A stretch of 5,868 bases of DNA from Clostridia bacterium (GCA_900764115.1 CAAFMR010000326.1:1-5868); one strand, 5' to 3'. Counted from the first letter of the stretch, positions 1 through 5,868 are shown. Notes: generated by a model from the letters alone, not told the origin. Translations and numbers: made by a program.

Positions 1-605
1 ACCTCGTTGGTGATGTCTTTAATCTCCGAAGAGGTGGTGAAGGAGGAGTCGTTGTGAATCCAGTGCAGTCCGATAATCGCACGCGGCAGCGTGGGATCGG
101 CGGTCTCCTCCAGCAGCAGACGGTAATGTCTCGTCGTCACCGGCTTACTCAGGCGGACGGTGAGGTATTCATTCCAGCCCTGACCGCCTTCGGGAGCGAC
201 AGCGGCGGTATCAATGCCCTGGAACACGGTGGTCCACTGGTTGCCGTCGTCCGATATCTGGATGCTGAACTTCTTCACAGCCTTGTTATACTGATTGAAC
301 TTGACACCGTCAAAGGTGACTTCTTTTCCGAAATCGAGGGAGACCCAGTGCGCCTTGCCGTTGCCGATCGGGGCGTCACCGGGGTTCTGCCAGGAGCCGT
401 CGTACTGAAACGCGCCCATTGCGGCACCGGCGTTGACCGAAGCGGAGGCCACCAGATTGGGATTGTTGGCGAGATCCGCTAAGTTGACGCTTTCAGCCCG
501 AAAATGAGCGGTAAAAGCAGGCATAAGAAAGGTAAATGCGACAACCATCGCAATGATCTGTTTGATCTTTAATCGTTTGAAAAATACAGTGTGTGTTTTT
601 TTCAA
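1..605 (-). CDS. Secreted F5/8 type C (discoidin) domain protein, N-terminal part, truncated by window edge
   Basis: Seen: an open frame of 201 codons runs leftwards from a TTG at 605-603 to the window edge with no stop. The start is TTG because a GGAGG site (619-615) lies 9 nt upstream; the next in-frame ATG (residue 20) falls inside the hydrophobic segment. Residues 1-16 are basic (LKKTHTVFFKRLKIKQ) and residues 17-33 are hydrophobic, so this is a signal peptide; cleavage is probably after A33 or A37, although neither site has an ideal small residue at -3. Residues about 48-186 look like an F5/8 type C/CBM32-type beta-sandwich: NPNLVASASV at the start, then HWVSLDFGKEVTFDGVKF, then FSIQISDDGNQWTTVF, and RHYRLLLEE near the end. 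Known: such domains bind sugars or surface ligands and are commonly attached to secreted glycoside hydrolases. The catalytic part, if any, lies outside the window, so the enzyme class is unknown. It is divergent from the lipoprotein gene at 947 and may share its control region. Confidence 0.88.
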   Translation of the reverse strand, partial: MKKTHTVFFKRLKIKQIIAMVVAFTFLMPAFTAHFRAESVNLADLANNPNLVASASVNAGAAMGAFQYDGSWQNPGDAPIGNGKAHWVSLDFGKEVTFDGVKFNQYNKAVKKFSIQISDDGNQWTTVFQGIDTAAVAPEGGQGWNEYLTVRLSKPVTTRHYRLLLEETADPTLPRAIIGLHWIHNDSSFTTSSEIKDITNE

Positions 606-614
606 AATTACCCA

Positions 615-619
615 CCTCC
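615..619 (-). promoter_or_regulatory. Ribosome-binding site that fixes the TTG start of the discoidin gene
   Basis: The minus strand reads GGAGG at 619-615 followed by 9 nt and TTG (605-603). No in-frame ATG or GTG lies between this site and the TTG, so the site decides in favour of the non-ATG start. Confidence 0.75.
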
Positions 620-689
620 AGTGTGTTAGAGCTTACTCAATTGGTTCCGGTGATTTTCGCTGTAAAATGCCCCAAATTCCCTTGTTTTA

Positions 690-718
690 ATGATAGCGTA
701 TCTTCCCCGGATTATCCA
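690..718 (-). promoter_or_regulatory. Candidate promoter for the discoidin gene
   Basis: On the minus strand TGGATA (718-713, four of six matches to the -35 consensus) and TATCAT (695-690, five of six to the -10) are separated by 17 nt. This would give a leader of roughly 75-80 nt before the TTG at 605. It is the best-spaced pair I found on this strand, but the -35 is weak and the region is AT-rich, so chance matches are likely. Confidence 0.3.
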
Positions 719-740
719 GCCAAAAAAATGCTTAAAATCG

Positions 741-769
741 TGAATAATTGCTGCTTTGACAATTATTCA
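741..769. promoter_or_regulatory. Perfect 10-bp inverted repeat in the divergent intergenic region, likely operator
   Basis: TGAATAATTG (741-750) and its exact reverse complement CAATTATTCA (760-769) flank a 9-nt spacer. The outer bases 740 and 770 do not pair, so the arms are exactly 10 bp. There is no T run after it, and it sits in the middle of the gap between two divergent genes, directly beside the candidate -35 at 770-775. That placement suits a dimeric transcription factor site (activator for the plus-strand gene, or a shared repressor) better than a terminator. The regulator itself is not in the window. Confidence 0.5.
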
Positions 770-798
770 TTGACTGCGGAATTGAAAAATGGTAAATT
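770..798 (+). promoter_or_regulatory. Candidate promoter for the lipoprotein gene
   Basis: TTGACT (770-775) and TAAATT (793-798) are 17 nt apart. The -35 matches consensus at five of six positions and the -10 at four of six. Transcription would begin near 805, leaving a leader of about 140 nt. TTGAC occurs three times here (756, 770, 798), and only the 770 copy has an acceptable -10 at normal spacing. Other -10-like boxes nearer the gene (871-876 TATTAT, 888-893 CATAAT) lack a good -35. The rest of the 606-946 gap shows no gene. Confidence 0.35.
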
Positions 799-905
799 TG
801 ACTACGGTAACTTTTGCGTGACTTTGGCGTAAAGTGTCCGAATCCCCTCTTTCCCTCATTATTAACCATCTATTATTGATCATCAGCCATAATAAAACCG
901 CTCGG

Positions 906-926
906 TTACCGGCATTCCTGCCGTAA
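906..926 (+). promoter_or_regulatory. Small hairpin in the leader of the lipoprotein gene
   Basis: TTAC-C-GGCA (906-914) pairs with TGCCGTAA (919-926): an 8-bp stem with one bulged C (910) and a TTCC loop. It ends 12 nt before the AGGAG ribosome-binding site and has no T run, so it is not a terminator. It could affect mRNA stability or be incidental. It is too small to call a riboswitch. Confidence 0.25.
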
Positions 927-946
927 GCGGGCGGAGATAGGAGTTT

Positions 947-3004
947 ATGATGAAACAAAAAACACTTTGTTGCGTTATAGCCGTGTTGCTTTGCATTTCG
1001 TGCTTGGCCACGGGATGTTTCACGGATAAAAAACCGGTGAAGCCCTCTCCGAGCAGCACTCCGAATTCGACGGAGAGCAGTGATCCCTCCGAGCCGTCGC
1101 AGCCGACACCGGACACCCCAGGCACGCCGGAGACCCCGGATGTGTCGGACACCCCGGATGCGCCCGTCGTGCCGGATAAGCCGAACGGCACCACCAACAC
1201 GAGCAGCGGCAGCTCTGGGAACAAGCATGTTCAGTATAACTACAAGCCCATCGACGATATGAATGTGCTCGTCCCTGCGGGGGCAAAATCCACGCAGAAA
1301 TGGATCGCCACCGACATCGAGCTGACTGCGGCTAAAACATACGTCAACCCGTATCTGAATCAGGCAATCAACTGCCAGTTCACCGGCCCGCAGGGGCAGA
1401 AGATGACGATCCCCGGCTATTGGGACGGCGGACAGAAATGGGTCATCCGGTTTGCTCCGCCGGTCGTGGGCAAGTGGACCTATACCGTCTCGGCGGCGGA
1501 TAAGGCGGACGCCGGTCTGCACAATGTCAAGGGTGAGCTGTATTGCACAAAATATACCGGCAACCTGGACATTTACAAGCACGGCTTCCTGCGGGTCAGC
1601 AATGACAAGCGGAATATGACCCACCGGGACGGCACCCCCTTCTTCTGGCTCGCCGATACCCACTGGATGGGTCTGAGCCATCGGGAGCGCCTGAATGAGT
1701 CCAACGACCCGCGCTTCTCCTCCATGTTCAAGGGCATGGTCGATCTGCGGGCTAAGCAGGGCTACACGGTCTATCAGATGAACTTCTTCCTGTCCGAGTC
1801 GGGCGATAACGGTCGGATCGACGGCGAGCCCGCCACCTGGAACGAGGGCGGCAGAGTTTGGGTAGAGAATAAAAAGTGGGAGACCCCCAACACGAAATTC
1901 TTTTCGAACTGCGATGAGCGCATCCAGTATGTTGCGCAGAGCGGTCTGGTTTCGGCACTGGGTCTGGACTGGGGTCCCTATGCCTACAGCGACTACACAG
2001 TGTCGGCCTATAAGACAATCGCGCGCTATATCGTGGCGCGGTATTCCGCCTATCCGGTGGTGTGGAACACCTGCGGCGAGGCGCGGATGAATTCCCCGTA
2101 TTGGGCGCAGATCGCGCAGTATGTTGATAAGATTGATCCCTATCAGCATCCCACCACGCTGCACTCCGGCTTGGAGTTGGATAATTGGGGCTATAAGAGC
2201 GACGAATACCGCGGCGAGGAGTGGTTCGACTTCGTTATGCTTCAGACCGGCCATGTGGCCAGCCTGACTCCCGACATCCTGAACAGCTGGAAGAACAAGT
2301 ATAACCGCACGGCGACTATGCCCTTCCTGGAGGCTGAGGCGTGCTATGAGGGCATCGCCAAGGTGCCGAAAAACCTGACCCGTAAGATGGCATACACCTC
2401 GATCATGTGCGGCAGCTTCGGCTACAGCTACGGCGCCGAGGGCATCTGGAACGCCATCTGGGATGAGAACGACACCTTCCAGCTGTGGGGCGCCAAGCCG
2501 GTGCCGTGGTTTACGGCGATCGACGCCGAAAACGGCACGCAGATGCAGTATCTGAAGGAGATCTTCACCTCCGTCCCGTGGTGGGAGATGAAGCCCTATA
2601 ACTCCATCATTTCCTGGTATAAGCAGGCGGGCACCGCCAGCGATCCGCTGCTGAAGGCGAATTCCGACCGCACCAGCATCATGATCTATTATCCGATTCA
2701 GGAGAAGCCCATTTCCTTCGATCTGGTGGGGACGATCTCTCGCCTGAATCCGCAGCATACCTATGATGCTAAGTGGGTCAACCCGAGAGACGGTAAGACG
2801 ACCGTTGCGGCGACAAAATTCAAGCCGAACAGCAACGGCAAGTGGGAGACACCCGCTCCGCCCTCCAACACGGAGGATTGGGTGCTGCTGATCAACGACC
2901 GAGTGCGGCCCACCATGGCGAACGCTAAGGTCATTGCTGCCTCTTTCGAGAACGGAAGCTATCCCTACATCACCGGCGAGTCGGAGCTACCTTCCATCAG
3001 CTGA
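947..3004 (+). CDS. Surface lipoprotein, DUF5060 - DUF4038/apiosidase-like (GH140-type) glycoside hydrolase
   Basis: The start is ATGATG. AGGAG (939-943) is 3 nt from the first ATG but 6 nt from the second (950), so 950 may be the true start; residues here are counted from 947. Seen: residues 4-23 are a signal peptide ending in LATGC, so C24 is the likely lipidated residue (Ala at -3 is less usual). Residues 28-92 form a Pro/Thr/Ser/Asp linker. Residues about 113-205 match DUF5060 (YWDGGQKWVIRF, then GKWTYTVS). Residues about 210-545 match the DUF4038/apiosidase-like barrel, with GTPFFWLADTHW (D237), WNTCGE (E378) and FLEAEACYEG (E462/E464). Residues about 550-650 resemble Collagen_bind_2, closing with EDWVLLIND. 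Known: the characterised member of this family, GH140, removes apiose from rhamnogalacturonan II. Inferred: E378 and E464 are catalytic candidates, and the protein acts on the outer face of the membrane. The exact substrate is open. It is a paralogue of the next gene. Confidence 0.9.
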   Translation: MMKQKTLCCVIAVLLCISCLATGCFTDKKPVKPSPSSTPNSTESSDPSEPSQPTPDTPGTPETPDVSDTPDAPVVPDKPNGTTNTSSGSSGNKHVQYNYKPIDDMNVLVPAGAKSTQKWIATDIELTAAKTYVNPYLNQAINCQFTGPQGQKMTIPGYWDGGQKWVIRFAPPVVGKWTYTVSAADKADAGLHNVKGELYCTKYTGNLDIYKHGFLRVSNDKRNMTHRDGTPFFWLADTHWMGLSHRERLNESNDPRFSSMFKGMVDLRAKQGYTVYQMNFFLSESGDNGRIDGEPATWNEGGRVWVENKKWETPNTKFFSNCDERIQYVAQSGLVSALGLDWGPYAYSDYTVSAYKTIARYIVARYSAYPVVWNTCGEARMNSPYWAQIAQYVDKIDPYQHPTTLHSGLELDNWGYKSDEYRGEEWFDFVMLQTGHVASLTPDILNSWKNKYNRTATMPFLEAEACYEGIAKVPKNLTRKMAYTSIMCGSFGYSYGAEGIWNAIWDENDTFQLWGAKPVPWFTAIDAENGTQMQYLKEIFTSVPWWEMKPYNSIISWYKQAGTASDPLLKANSDRTSIMIYYPIQEKPISFDLVGTISRLNPQHTYDAKWVNPRDGKTTVAATKFKPNSNGKWETPAPPSNTEDWVLLINDRVRPTMANAKVIAASFENGSYPYITGESELPSIS
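1103..1186 (+). repeat. Low-complexity coding repeat encoding the Pro/Thr/Asp linker
   Basis: CCGGA recurs irregularly through this stretch, and ACCCCGGATG occurs twice (1132-1141 region and 1150-1159 region). It encodes runs of TP, PD and PE (residues about 53-80). It is a flexible spacer lifting the enzyme off the membrane anchor. Imperfect repeats of this kind can change length by slippage. It is part of the lipoprotein gene, not a separate element. Confidence 0.6.
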
Positions 3005-3046
3005 GACGCCGGAGAATGACCAATTGCAGCGAATAGCGTGAGTATT

Positions 3047-3092
3047 GGAAAGGCGTATTGTGAAGTGATGCATTTTACAATACGCCTTTTCC
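3047..3092 (+). terminator. Long hairpin between the two glycoside hydrolase genes, probable (partial) terminator
   Basis: AAAGGCGTATTGT (3049-3061) pairs perfectly with ACAATACGCCTTT (3077-3089). The stem can extend inwards through G-T and A-T pairs (3062-3066 with 3072-3076) to a 5-nt loop. The run after it is TTTTCCTTT, interrupted by two C, so termination may be incomplete. It lies 42 nt after the lipoprotein stop and 24 nt before the next start. No convincing promoter lies between, so the second gene probably depends on read-through, and the hairpin may reduce its expression or protect the upstream mRNA 3' end. Confidence 0.7.
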
Positions 3093-3116
3093 TTTGTAAA
3101 GAGAGGACATATTGGG

Positions 3117-5624
3117 ATGAAGATCGAAAAATGGAAAACAGCGGAGCTGTCGTTTTCTTCGGATCACACCTATGCCGATCCCTTATGGGATGTTTCTCTG
3201 ACGGTCACCTTCCGCTCAGCGGGCGGGACGGTGATCGAGCGGCCGGCATTCTGGAACGGCGGACGGGAGTTTGCCGTCCGGGTGGCCCTGACCGAGGAGG
3301 GGGACTGGGATTATACGACCGCCTGCTCCGACACGGAGAATGCGGGGCTGCACGGGCGCTGCGGCAGTCTTTGCTGCGTGCCGTATACCGGTGAACACGC
3401 CATATATCAGCGGGGCTTCCTGACGGTTCTGCCCCATACGCGCCGCTTTTCCTATCATGACGGCACCCCCTTCTTTTATTTGGGCGACACCCATTGGTTC
3501 CTGTGCCACGAAAAATGGGACGAGTCGAATGTGGAAGGGATCGACAGCCAGTTCCGCTATACCGTCGATCATCGGGTGTCCCAAGGCTTCACCGTGTATC
3601 AGTCCGAGCCCCTGGGGACACCGAATGTGCCGCAGATCTACGATCTGACCGACGGTCTGGATGAGCGGGATATCCGCGGCTTCCGGGAGCTGGATAAAAA
3701 ATTCGCCTACATCGCGGAGTCCGGTCTGGTGCACGCCAACGCTCAGCTCTTTTTCACCGACGAAATTAACAATCCCGTCTACACGCCGGAATATCTGCGC
3801 CGTTTGGCACGGTTCTGGGTGGCGCGCTACGGCAGCTACCCGGTTCTGTGGACGGTTGCGCAGGAGATTGATCCCCATTGCTACGGCACGGTGGAGCCGG
3901 AGCGCTGGTATACCGTGGCGGAGGCGGTGGCTGAGTTCGACGCCTACCATCATCCGCTGACTGCTCACGGGGCGAACAACTGCCTGCTGACCGCCGAAAA
4001 TTCCGCCTGGGACGACAAGCCCTATCATGCGTGGTTTGGACTGCAGCCGCAGGAATACACCCTGAACAATACGGCGTATCTGCGGGGCTTTTATGCCATC
4101 GACAAGCCGGTCGTCTGCTATGAGACCGGCTATGAGGAGCTGTGGGCGGATAAAGCACAGGCGCTGGGAGCCGGCTACAAGTCGTATTTGACCGGTATGT
4201 GCGGCTACGGCTATGGTGCGCAGGGGGTCTGGAATGACGATTATTCGCCGGACGATTGGATGCACTATGGGGATTATCGGCGCTGGTTTGACGCGCTGCA
4301 GCTGGATGGCGGCAAAAAGCTGATCCATTGCCGACACTTTTTCGAGGCGCTGGAATGGTGGCGGCTGACCCCCCGTTTCGACGATCCGGCGTGGAGCGAT
4401 TTTCAGACCAACGAGCGCAAGTCGCTGGCAACGGTGGAGGACGAGACCTATGTGGTCTGCCTGTTCGACGAGACGCTGTCCTCCGGAGAACTGCGCCATC
4501 TCAAGGATACGCCGTATCAGGGCTGGTGGTATGATATGGACACAGGCGTCTATCGGCCGGTCGGCGAGTGTTTGCCCCGGGACGGTCGCTTTGGGCTGCC
4601 GCCTAAGCCGGATAAACGAGATTGGGTCTTCCTGCTGACCGATCGTTCCGATTGGTATGCCAACCGGTCGCTGGTAATCACCAGTACCGACGAGGCAACC
4701 ACCATCCGCAGCGCCGGCGAGACGCTGCAGCTGCACACGAACTTCCCGGCGGTGCGCTGGTGGGCGACCCCCGCCATCGTGGCGGTAGAGGACGGGCTTG
4801 TCCGGCCGATGGGAGAGAACGGCGTGGCGACGGTATACGCCGAGGACGCCCGCGGCCGCGTCGCCCGCAAGACGGTGATTTTGGTGCGGCAGGAGCGGAC
4901 GGATCCGGCGCCGATCCCCGTGCGGATCACGGTCGATGGGGACGGAGGGGTTTGCTGCCTCTCCAAGGAGCAGCCGAAGCTGCAGGTGATGGCGTATTTT
5001 GACCCTCCGGACTGCTACGACCAGCAGGTGCGCTGGGAGATCACCGAGCCGGACGGCTCTCCGACCAACAAAGCGTTCATGGAGACGAACGGCTCCGTCA
5101 CCGCCATTTCGGACGGACAGTTCCGGGTGAGAGCATACGCCGAAAACCACCCGGAGGTATACGGCTCCGCTCTGTTCACGGTTACGGAATTCGGTATGCC
5201 CTCCCTGTCCATCGGTGCCGAGGTGACCAGCTCGGATTATTATGAGGGCTACGATAAGCGCTGCTACCCCTGGCGGGCGGTCAACGGGGCGACCGATAAC
5301 TATACGGGCTGGTGCTCGGCGCAGGTCTGCAGCCCGGAAACTCCTGTCTATCTGCTAATCGATCTGCGGCGGGAGCAGACCTTCTGCCAGATCGATCTGT
5401 ATACCACCCCGCTGGCCTGGGCGCTGCGGGATTACACGAGCCAGCTGGAGAGGGACGGCAGCTGGGTCACCATCGCCGCGATCACCGGCAACGCCGAGCG
5501 GCTGAACACGTTCCGCTTTGACGAGCCGCTGACCGGCCGCAAGCTGCGTGTGGAATGCACCAAGGGCGACATCAACGGAAACGCGCGGATCGATCAGATC
5601 AATATATTTCCCTGCTTCCGGTGA
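3117..5624 (+). CDS. Signal-less DUF5060 - DUF4038/apiosidase-like glycoside hydrolase with Ig-like and F5/8 type C domains
   Basis: Start: ATG at 3117 with AGAGG (3102-3106) 10 nt upstream. An in-frame TGA at 3066-3068 and no usable start between exclude an N-terminal extension. Seen: residues 1-98 DUF5060-like (FWNGGREFAVRV, GDWDYT); about 100-415 DUF4038/apiosidase-like barrel with GTPFFYLGDTHW (D124), WTVAQE (E250) and VVCYETGYEE (E336); 420-508 Collagen_bind_2-like, ending RDWVFLLTD; 515-591 and 598-690 two Big_2-like Ig folds (VRWWATPAIVAV, QVRWEITEPDG); 697-831 F5/8 type C (WRAVNGATDNYTGWCS, YLLIDLRREQTF). Core and motif order match the lipoprotein upstream, so the two are paralogues. 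Odd: there is no signal peptide although the C-terminal modules are usually extracellular, and there are 21 cysteines, which suits a reducing cytoplasm. Inferred: it hydrolyses imported oligosaccharides; E250 and E336 are catalytic candidates. The substrate is unknown; apiosides are only the family precedent (GH140). Confidence 0.88.
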   Translation: MKIEKWKTAELSFSSDHTYADPLWDVSLTVTFRSAGGTVIERPAFWNGGREFAVRVALTEEGDWDYTTACSDTENAGLHGRCGSLCCVPYTGEHAIYQRGFLTVLPHTRRFSYHDGTPFFYLGDTHWFLCHEKWDESNVEGIDSQFRYTVDHRVSQGFTVYQSEPLGTPNVPQIYDLTDGLDERDIRGFRELDKKFAYIAESGLVHANAQLFFTDEINNPVYTPEYLRRLARFWVARYGSYPVLWTVAQEIDPHCYGTVEPERWYTVAEAVAEFDAYHHPLTAHGANNCLLTAENSAWDDKPYHAWFGLQPQEYTLNNTAYLRGFYAIDKPVVCYETGYEELWADKAQALGAGYKSYLTGMCGYGYGAQGVWNDDYSPDDWMHYGDYRRWFDALQLDGGKKLIHCRHFFEALEWWRLTPRFDDPAWSDFQTNERKSLATVEDETYVVCLFDETLSSGELRHLKDTPYQGWWYDMDTGVYRPVGECLPRDGRFGLPPKPDKRDWVFLLTDRSDWYANRSLVITSTDEATTIRSAGETLQLHTNFPAVRWWATPAIVAVEDGLVRPMGENGVATVYAEDARGRVARKTVILVRQERTDPAPIPVRITVDGDGGVCCLSKEQPKLQVMAYFDPPDCYDQQVRWEITEPDGSPTNKAFMETNGSVTAISDGQFRVRAYAENHPEVYGSALFTVTEFGMPSLSIGAEVTSSDYYEGYDKRCYPWRAVNGATDNYTGWCSAQVCSPETPVYLLIDLRREQTFCQIDLYTTPLAWALRDYTSQLERDGSWVTIAAITGNAERLNTFRFDEPLTGRKLRVECTKGDINGNARIDQINIFPCFR

Positions 5625-5634
5625 CCGTCACCGG
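5618..5634. repeat. Perfect 17-bp palindrome spanning the stop codon
   Basis: CCGGTGAC (5618-5625) and GTCACCGG (5627-5634) are exact reverse complements around one central base, and the TGA stop (5622-5624) lies inside the left arm. As RNA it can form a 7-bp stem with a CCG loop. There is no T run after it, so it is not a complete terminator. It may be a 3'-end stability hairpin or a protein-binding palindrome. Confidence 0.45.
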
Positions 5635-5676
5635 CCCGCCGCACAGGCTTCTGCACACCGCTTGACCGCGTGCATG

Positions 5677-5758
5677 GCGCACAGAGCAGTCCGTTCTCCG
5701 GCTTTGCGTTTTTACAGACGCTTGGCAGGGGAGCCGGCGGCTCTGTGCGCTAATTTTT
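5677..5758 (+). terminator. Nested inverted repeat followed by a T run, likely terminator of the second hydrolase gene
   Basis: GCGCACAGAGC (5677-5687) is the exact reverse complement of GCTCTGTGCGC (5740-5750). Inside it CCGGCT (5698-5703) pairs with AGCCGG (5732-5737), and GCGT (5706-5709) with ACGC (5718-5721). The outer stem is followed at once by TAATTTTT. A GC-rich stem followed by a T run 52 nt after a stop codon fits a Rho-independent terminator, but the 52-nt branched interior is larger than usual. It could instead be a palindromic intergenic repeat element that also terminates. Confidence 0.5.
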
Positions 5759-5810
5759 CGCCTTTTGGGGCATGAAATCCCGAAAAAGGCAGAATGTTTA
5801 TGTAATCCAT
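5712..5810 (-). CDS. Possible 32-residue small ORF with a strong ribosome-binding site
   Basis: Seen on the minus strand: GGAGGAG (5822-5816), then ATG (5810-5808) 7 nt after GGAGG, an open frame of 32 codons and TAA (5714-5712). The peptide begins MDYINILPFSGF and ends SPAKRL: a short hydrophobic start and a basic tail, with no family I recognise. The Shine-Dalgarno match and spacing are as good as for any gene in the window. Against it: it overlaps the inverted repeats and the likely terminator of the convergent gene, its codons are dictated partly by those palindromes, and I see no clear minus-strand promoter within the window. It could be a leader peptide, a degenerate gene start or chance. 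Confidence 0.22.
   Translation of the reverse strand: MDYINILPFSGFHAPKGEKLAHRAAGSPAKRL
5754..5790. repeat. Second short inverted repeat with two competing pairings
   Basis: GCCTTTT (5760-5766) pairs with AAAAGGC (5784-5790), helped by GGG (5767-5769) with CCC (5779-5781). Alternatively TTTTTCG (5754-5760) pairs with CGAAAAA (5781-5787). The pairings exclude each other because they share bases. There is no T run on either side in the expected position, so I do not call a terminator here. It may be part of the same repeat element as the nested stem to its left. Confidence 0.3.
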
Positions 5811-5823
5811 ACAAACTCCTCCA

Positions 5824-5852
5824 TTGAAATTTTGACAAGAATTTGATATAAT
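5824..5852 (+). promoter_or_regulatory. Strong extended -10 promoter reading out of the right edge
   Basis: TTGAAA (5824-5829) and a perfect TATAAT (5847-5852) are 17 nt apart, and TG at 5844-5845 one base before the -10 makes it an extended -10 promoter. Transcription would start near 5859. The downstream gene lies outside the window. The promoter comes after the terminator-like structures, which supports a new transcription unit beginning here. Confidence 0.75.
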
Positions 5853-5868
5853 CAGCTTACAGACCCAT

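Noticed and set aside
54..482. A 142-codon plus-strand open frame
   Set aside because: It is antisense to the discoidin domain on the minus strand, which has a signal peptide, ribosome-binding site and family motifs.
767..2758. A 663-codon open frame on the minus strand, antisense to the lipoprotein gene
   Set aside because: It is rich in Arg, His, Ile and Pro with no recognisable domain, and the opposite strand encodes clear DUF5060/DUF4038 motifs. Long antisense frames arise from the codon bias of GC-rich genes.
2990..3030. Possible frameshift that shortened the lipoprotein relative to its longer paralogue
   Set aside because: Beyond the stop I saw only another in-frame stop and a terminator-like hairpin, with no remnants of Ig-like or F5/8 domains, so the shorter form appears intact.
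3216..5150. A 644-codon open frame on the minus strand, antisense to the second hydrolase
   Set aside because: Same reasoning: no domains or good start site, and the plus strand carries a full multi-domain enzyme.
5568..5594. A dockerin-like calcium loop (GDINGNARID) at the C-terminus of the second hydrolase
   Set aside because: Only one half-motif is present, without a second repeat or the usual following residues, and the segment fits as the last strand of the F5/8 type C domain.
5599..5838. A 79-codon minus-strand frame starting at TTG 5838
   Set aside because: No ribosome-binding site precedes it, it runs through the palindromes and into the hydrolase gene, and the peptide is not recognisable.
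5832..5852. TTGACA (5832-5837) as the -35 of the right-edge promoter
   Set aside because: Its spacing to TATAAT is only 9 nt; TTGAAA at 5824-5829 has the correct 17-nt spacing.

Overview
The window looks like part of a polysaccharide-degradation locus from a moderately GC-rich, low-complexity-linker-using member of the Firmicutes (Clostridia, probably an Oscillospiraceae/Ruminococcaceae-type gut or rumen anaerobe). This placement is inference. It rests on strong purine-rich Shine-Dalgarno sites, a TTG start, a lipoprotein with a Pro/Thr/Ser linker, discoidin and bacterial Ig-like modules, and AT-rich intergenic regions against GC-rich genes. No taxonomic marker gene is present.

Layout. (1) Positions 1-605, minus strand: the N-terminal part of a secreted protein with a signal peptide and an F5/8 type C (discoidin/CBM32-like) domain; its end lies beyond the left edge. 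(2) Positions 606-946: an AT-rich divergent intergenic region with a perfect 10-bp inverted repeat and candidate promoters on both strands. (3) Positions 947-3004, plus strand: a lipoprotein of 685 residues with the DUF5060 - DUF4038/apiosidase-like (GH140-type) barrel - Collagen_bind_2-like architecture. (4) Positions 3005-3116: a short gap holding a long, nearly perfect hairpin. (5) Positions 3117-5624, plus strand: a paralogue of 835 residues with the same three-domain core plus two Ig-like (Big_2-like) domains and a C-terminal F5/8 type C domain, but with no export signal. (6) Positions 5625-5868: a 3' region with a palindrome across the stop codon, a nested inverted repeat followed by a T run (likely terminator), a possible 32-residue minus-strand ORF with a very good ribosome-binding site, and a strong extended -10 promoter pointing out of the right edge.

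How the genes may work together (inference): the surface lipoprotein would attack a plant or host polysaccharide side chain outside the cell, while the signal-less, cysteine-rich paralogue would act on imported oligosaccharides in the cytoplasm. The divergent discoidin protein would be a secreted carbohydrate-binding partner under shared control from the 606-946 region. The only characterised activity I associate with the barrel family is apiosidase (GH140); the actual substrates cannot be read from the sequence. I found no mobile element, CRISPR array, tRNA or rRNA.
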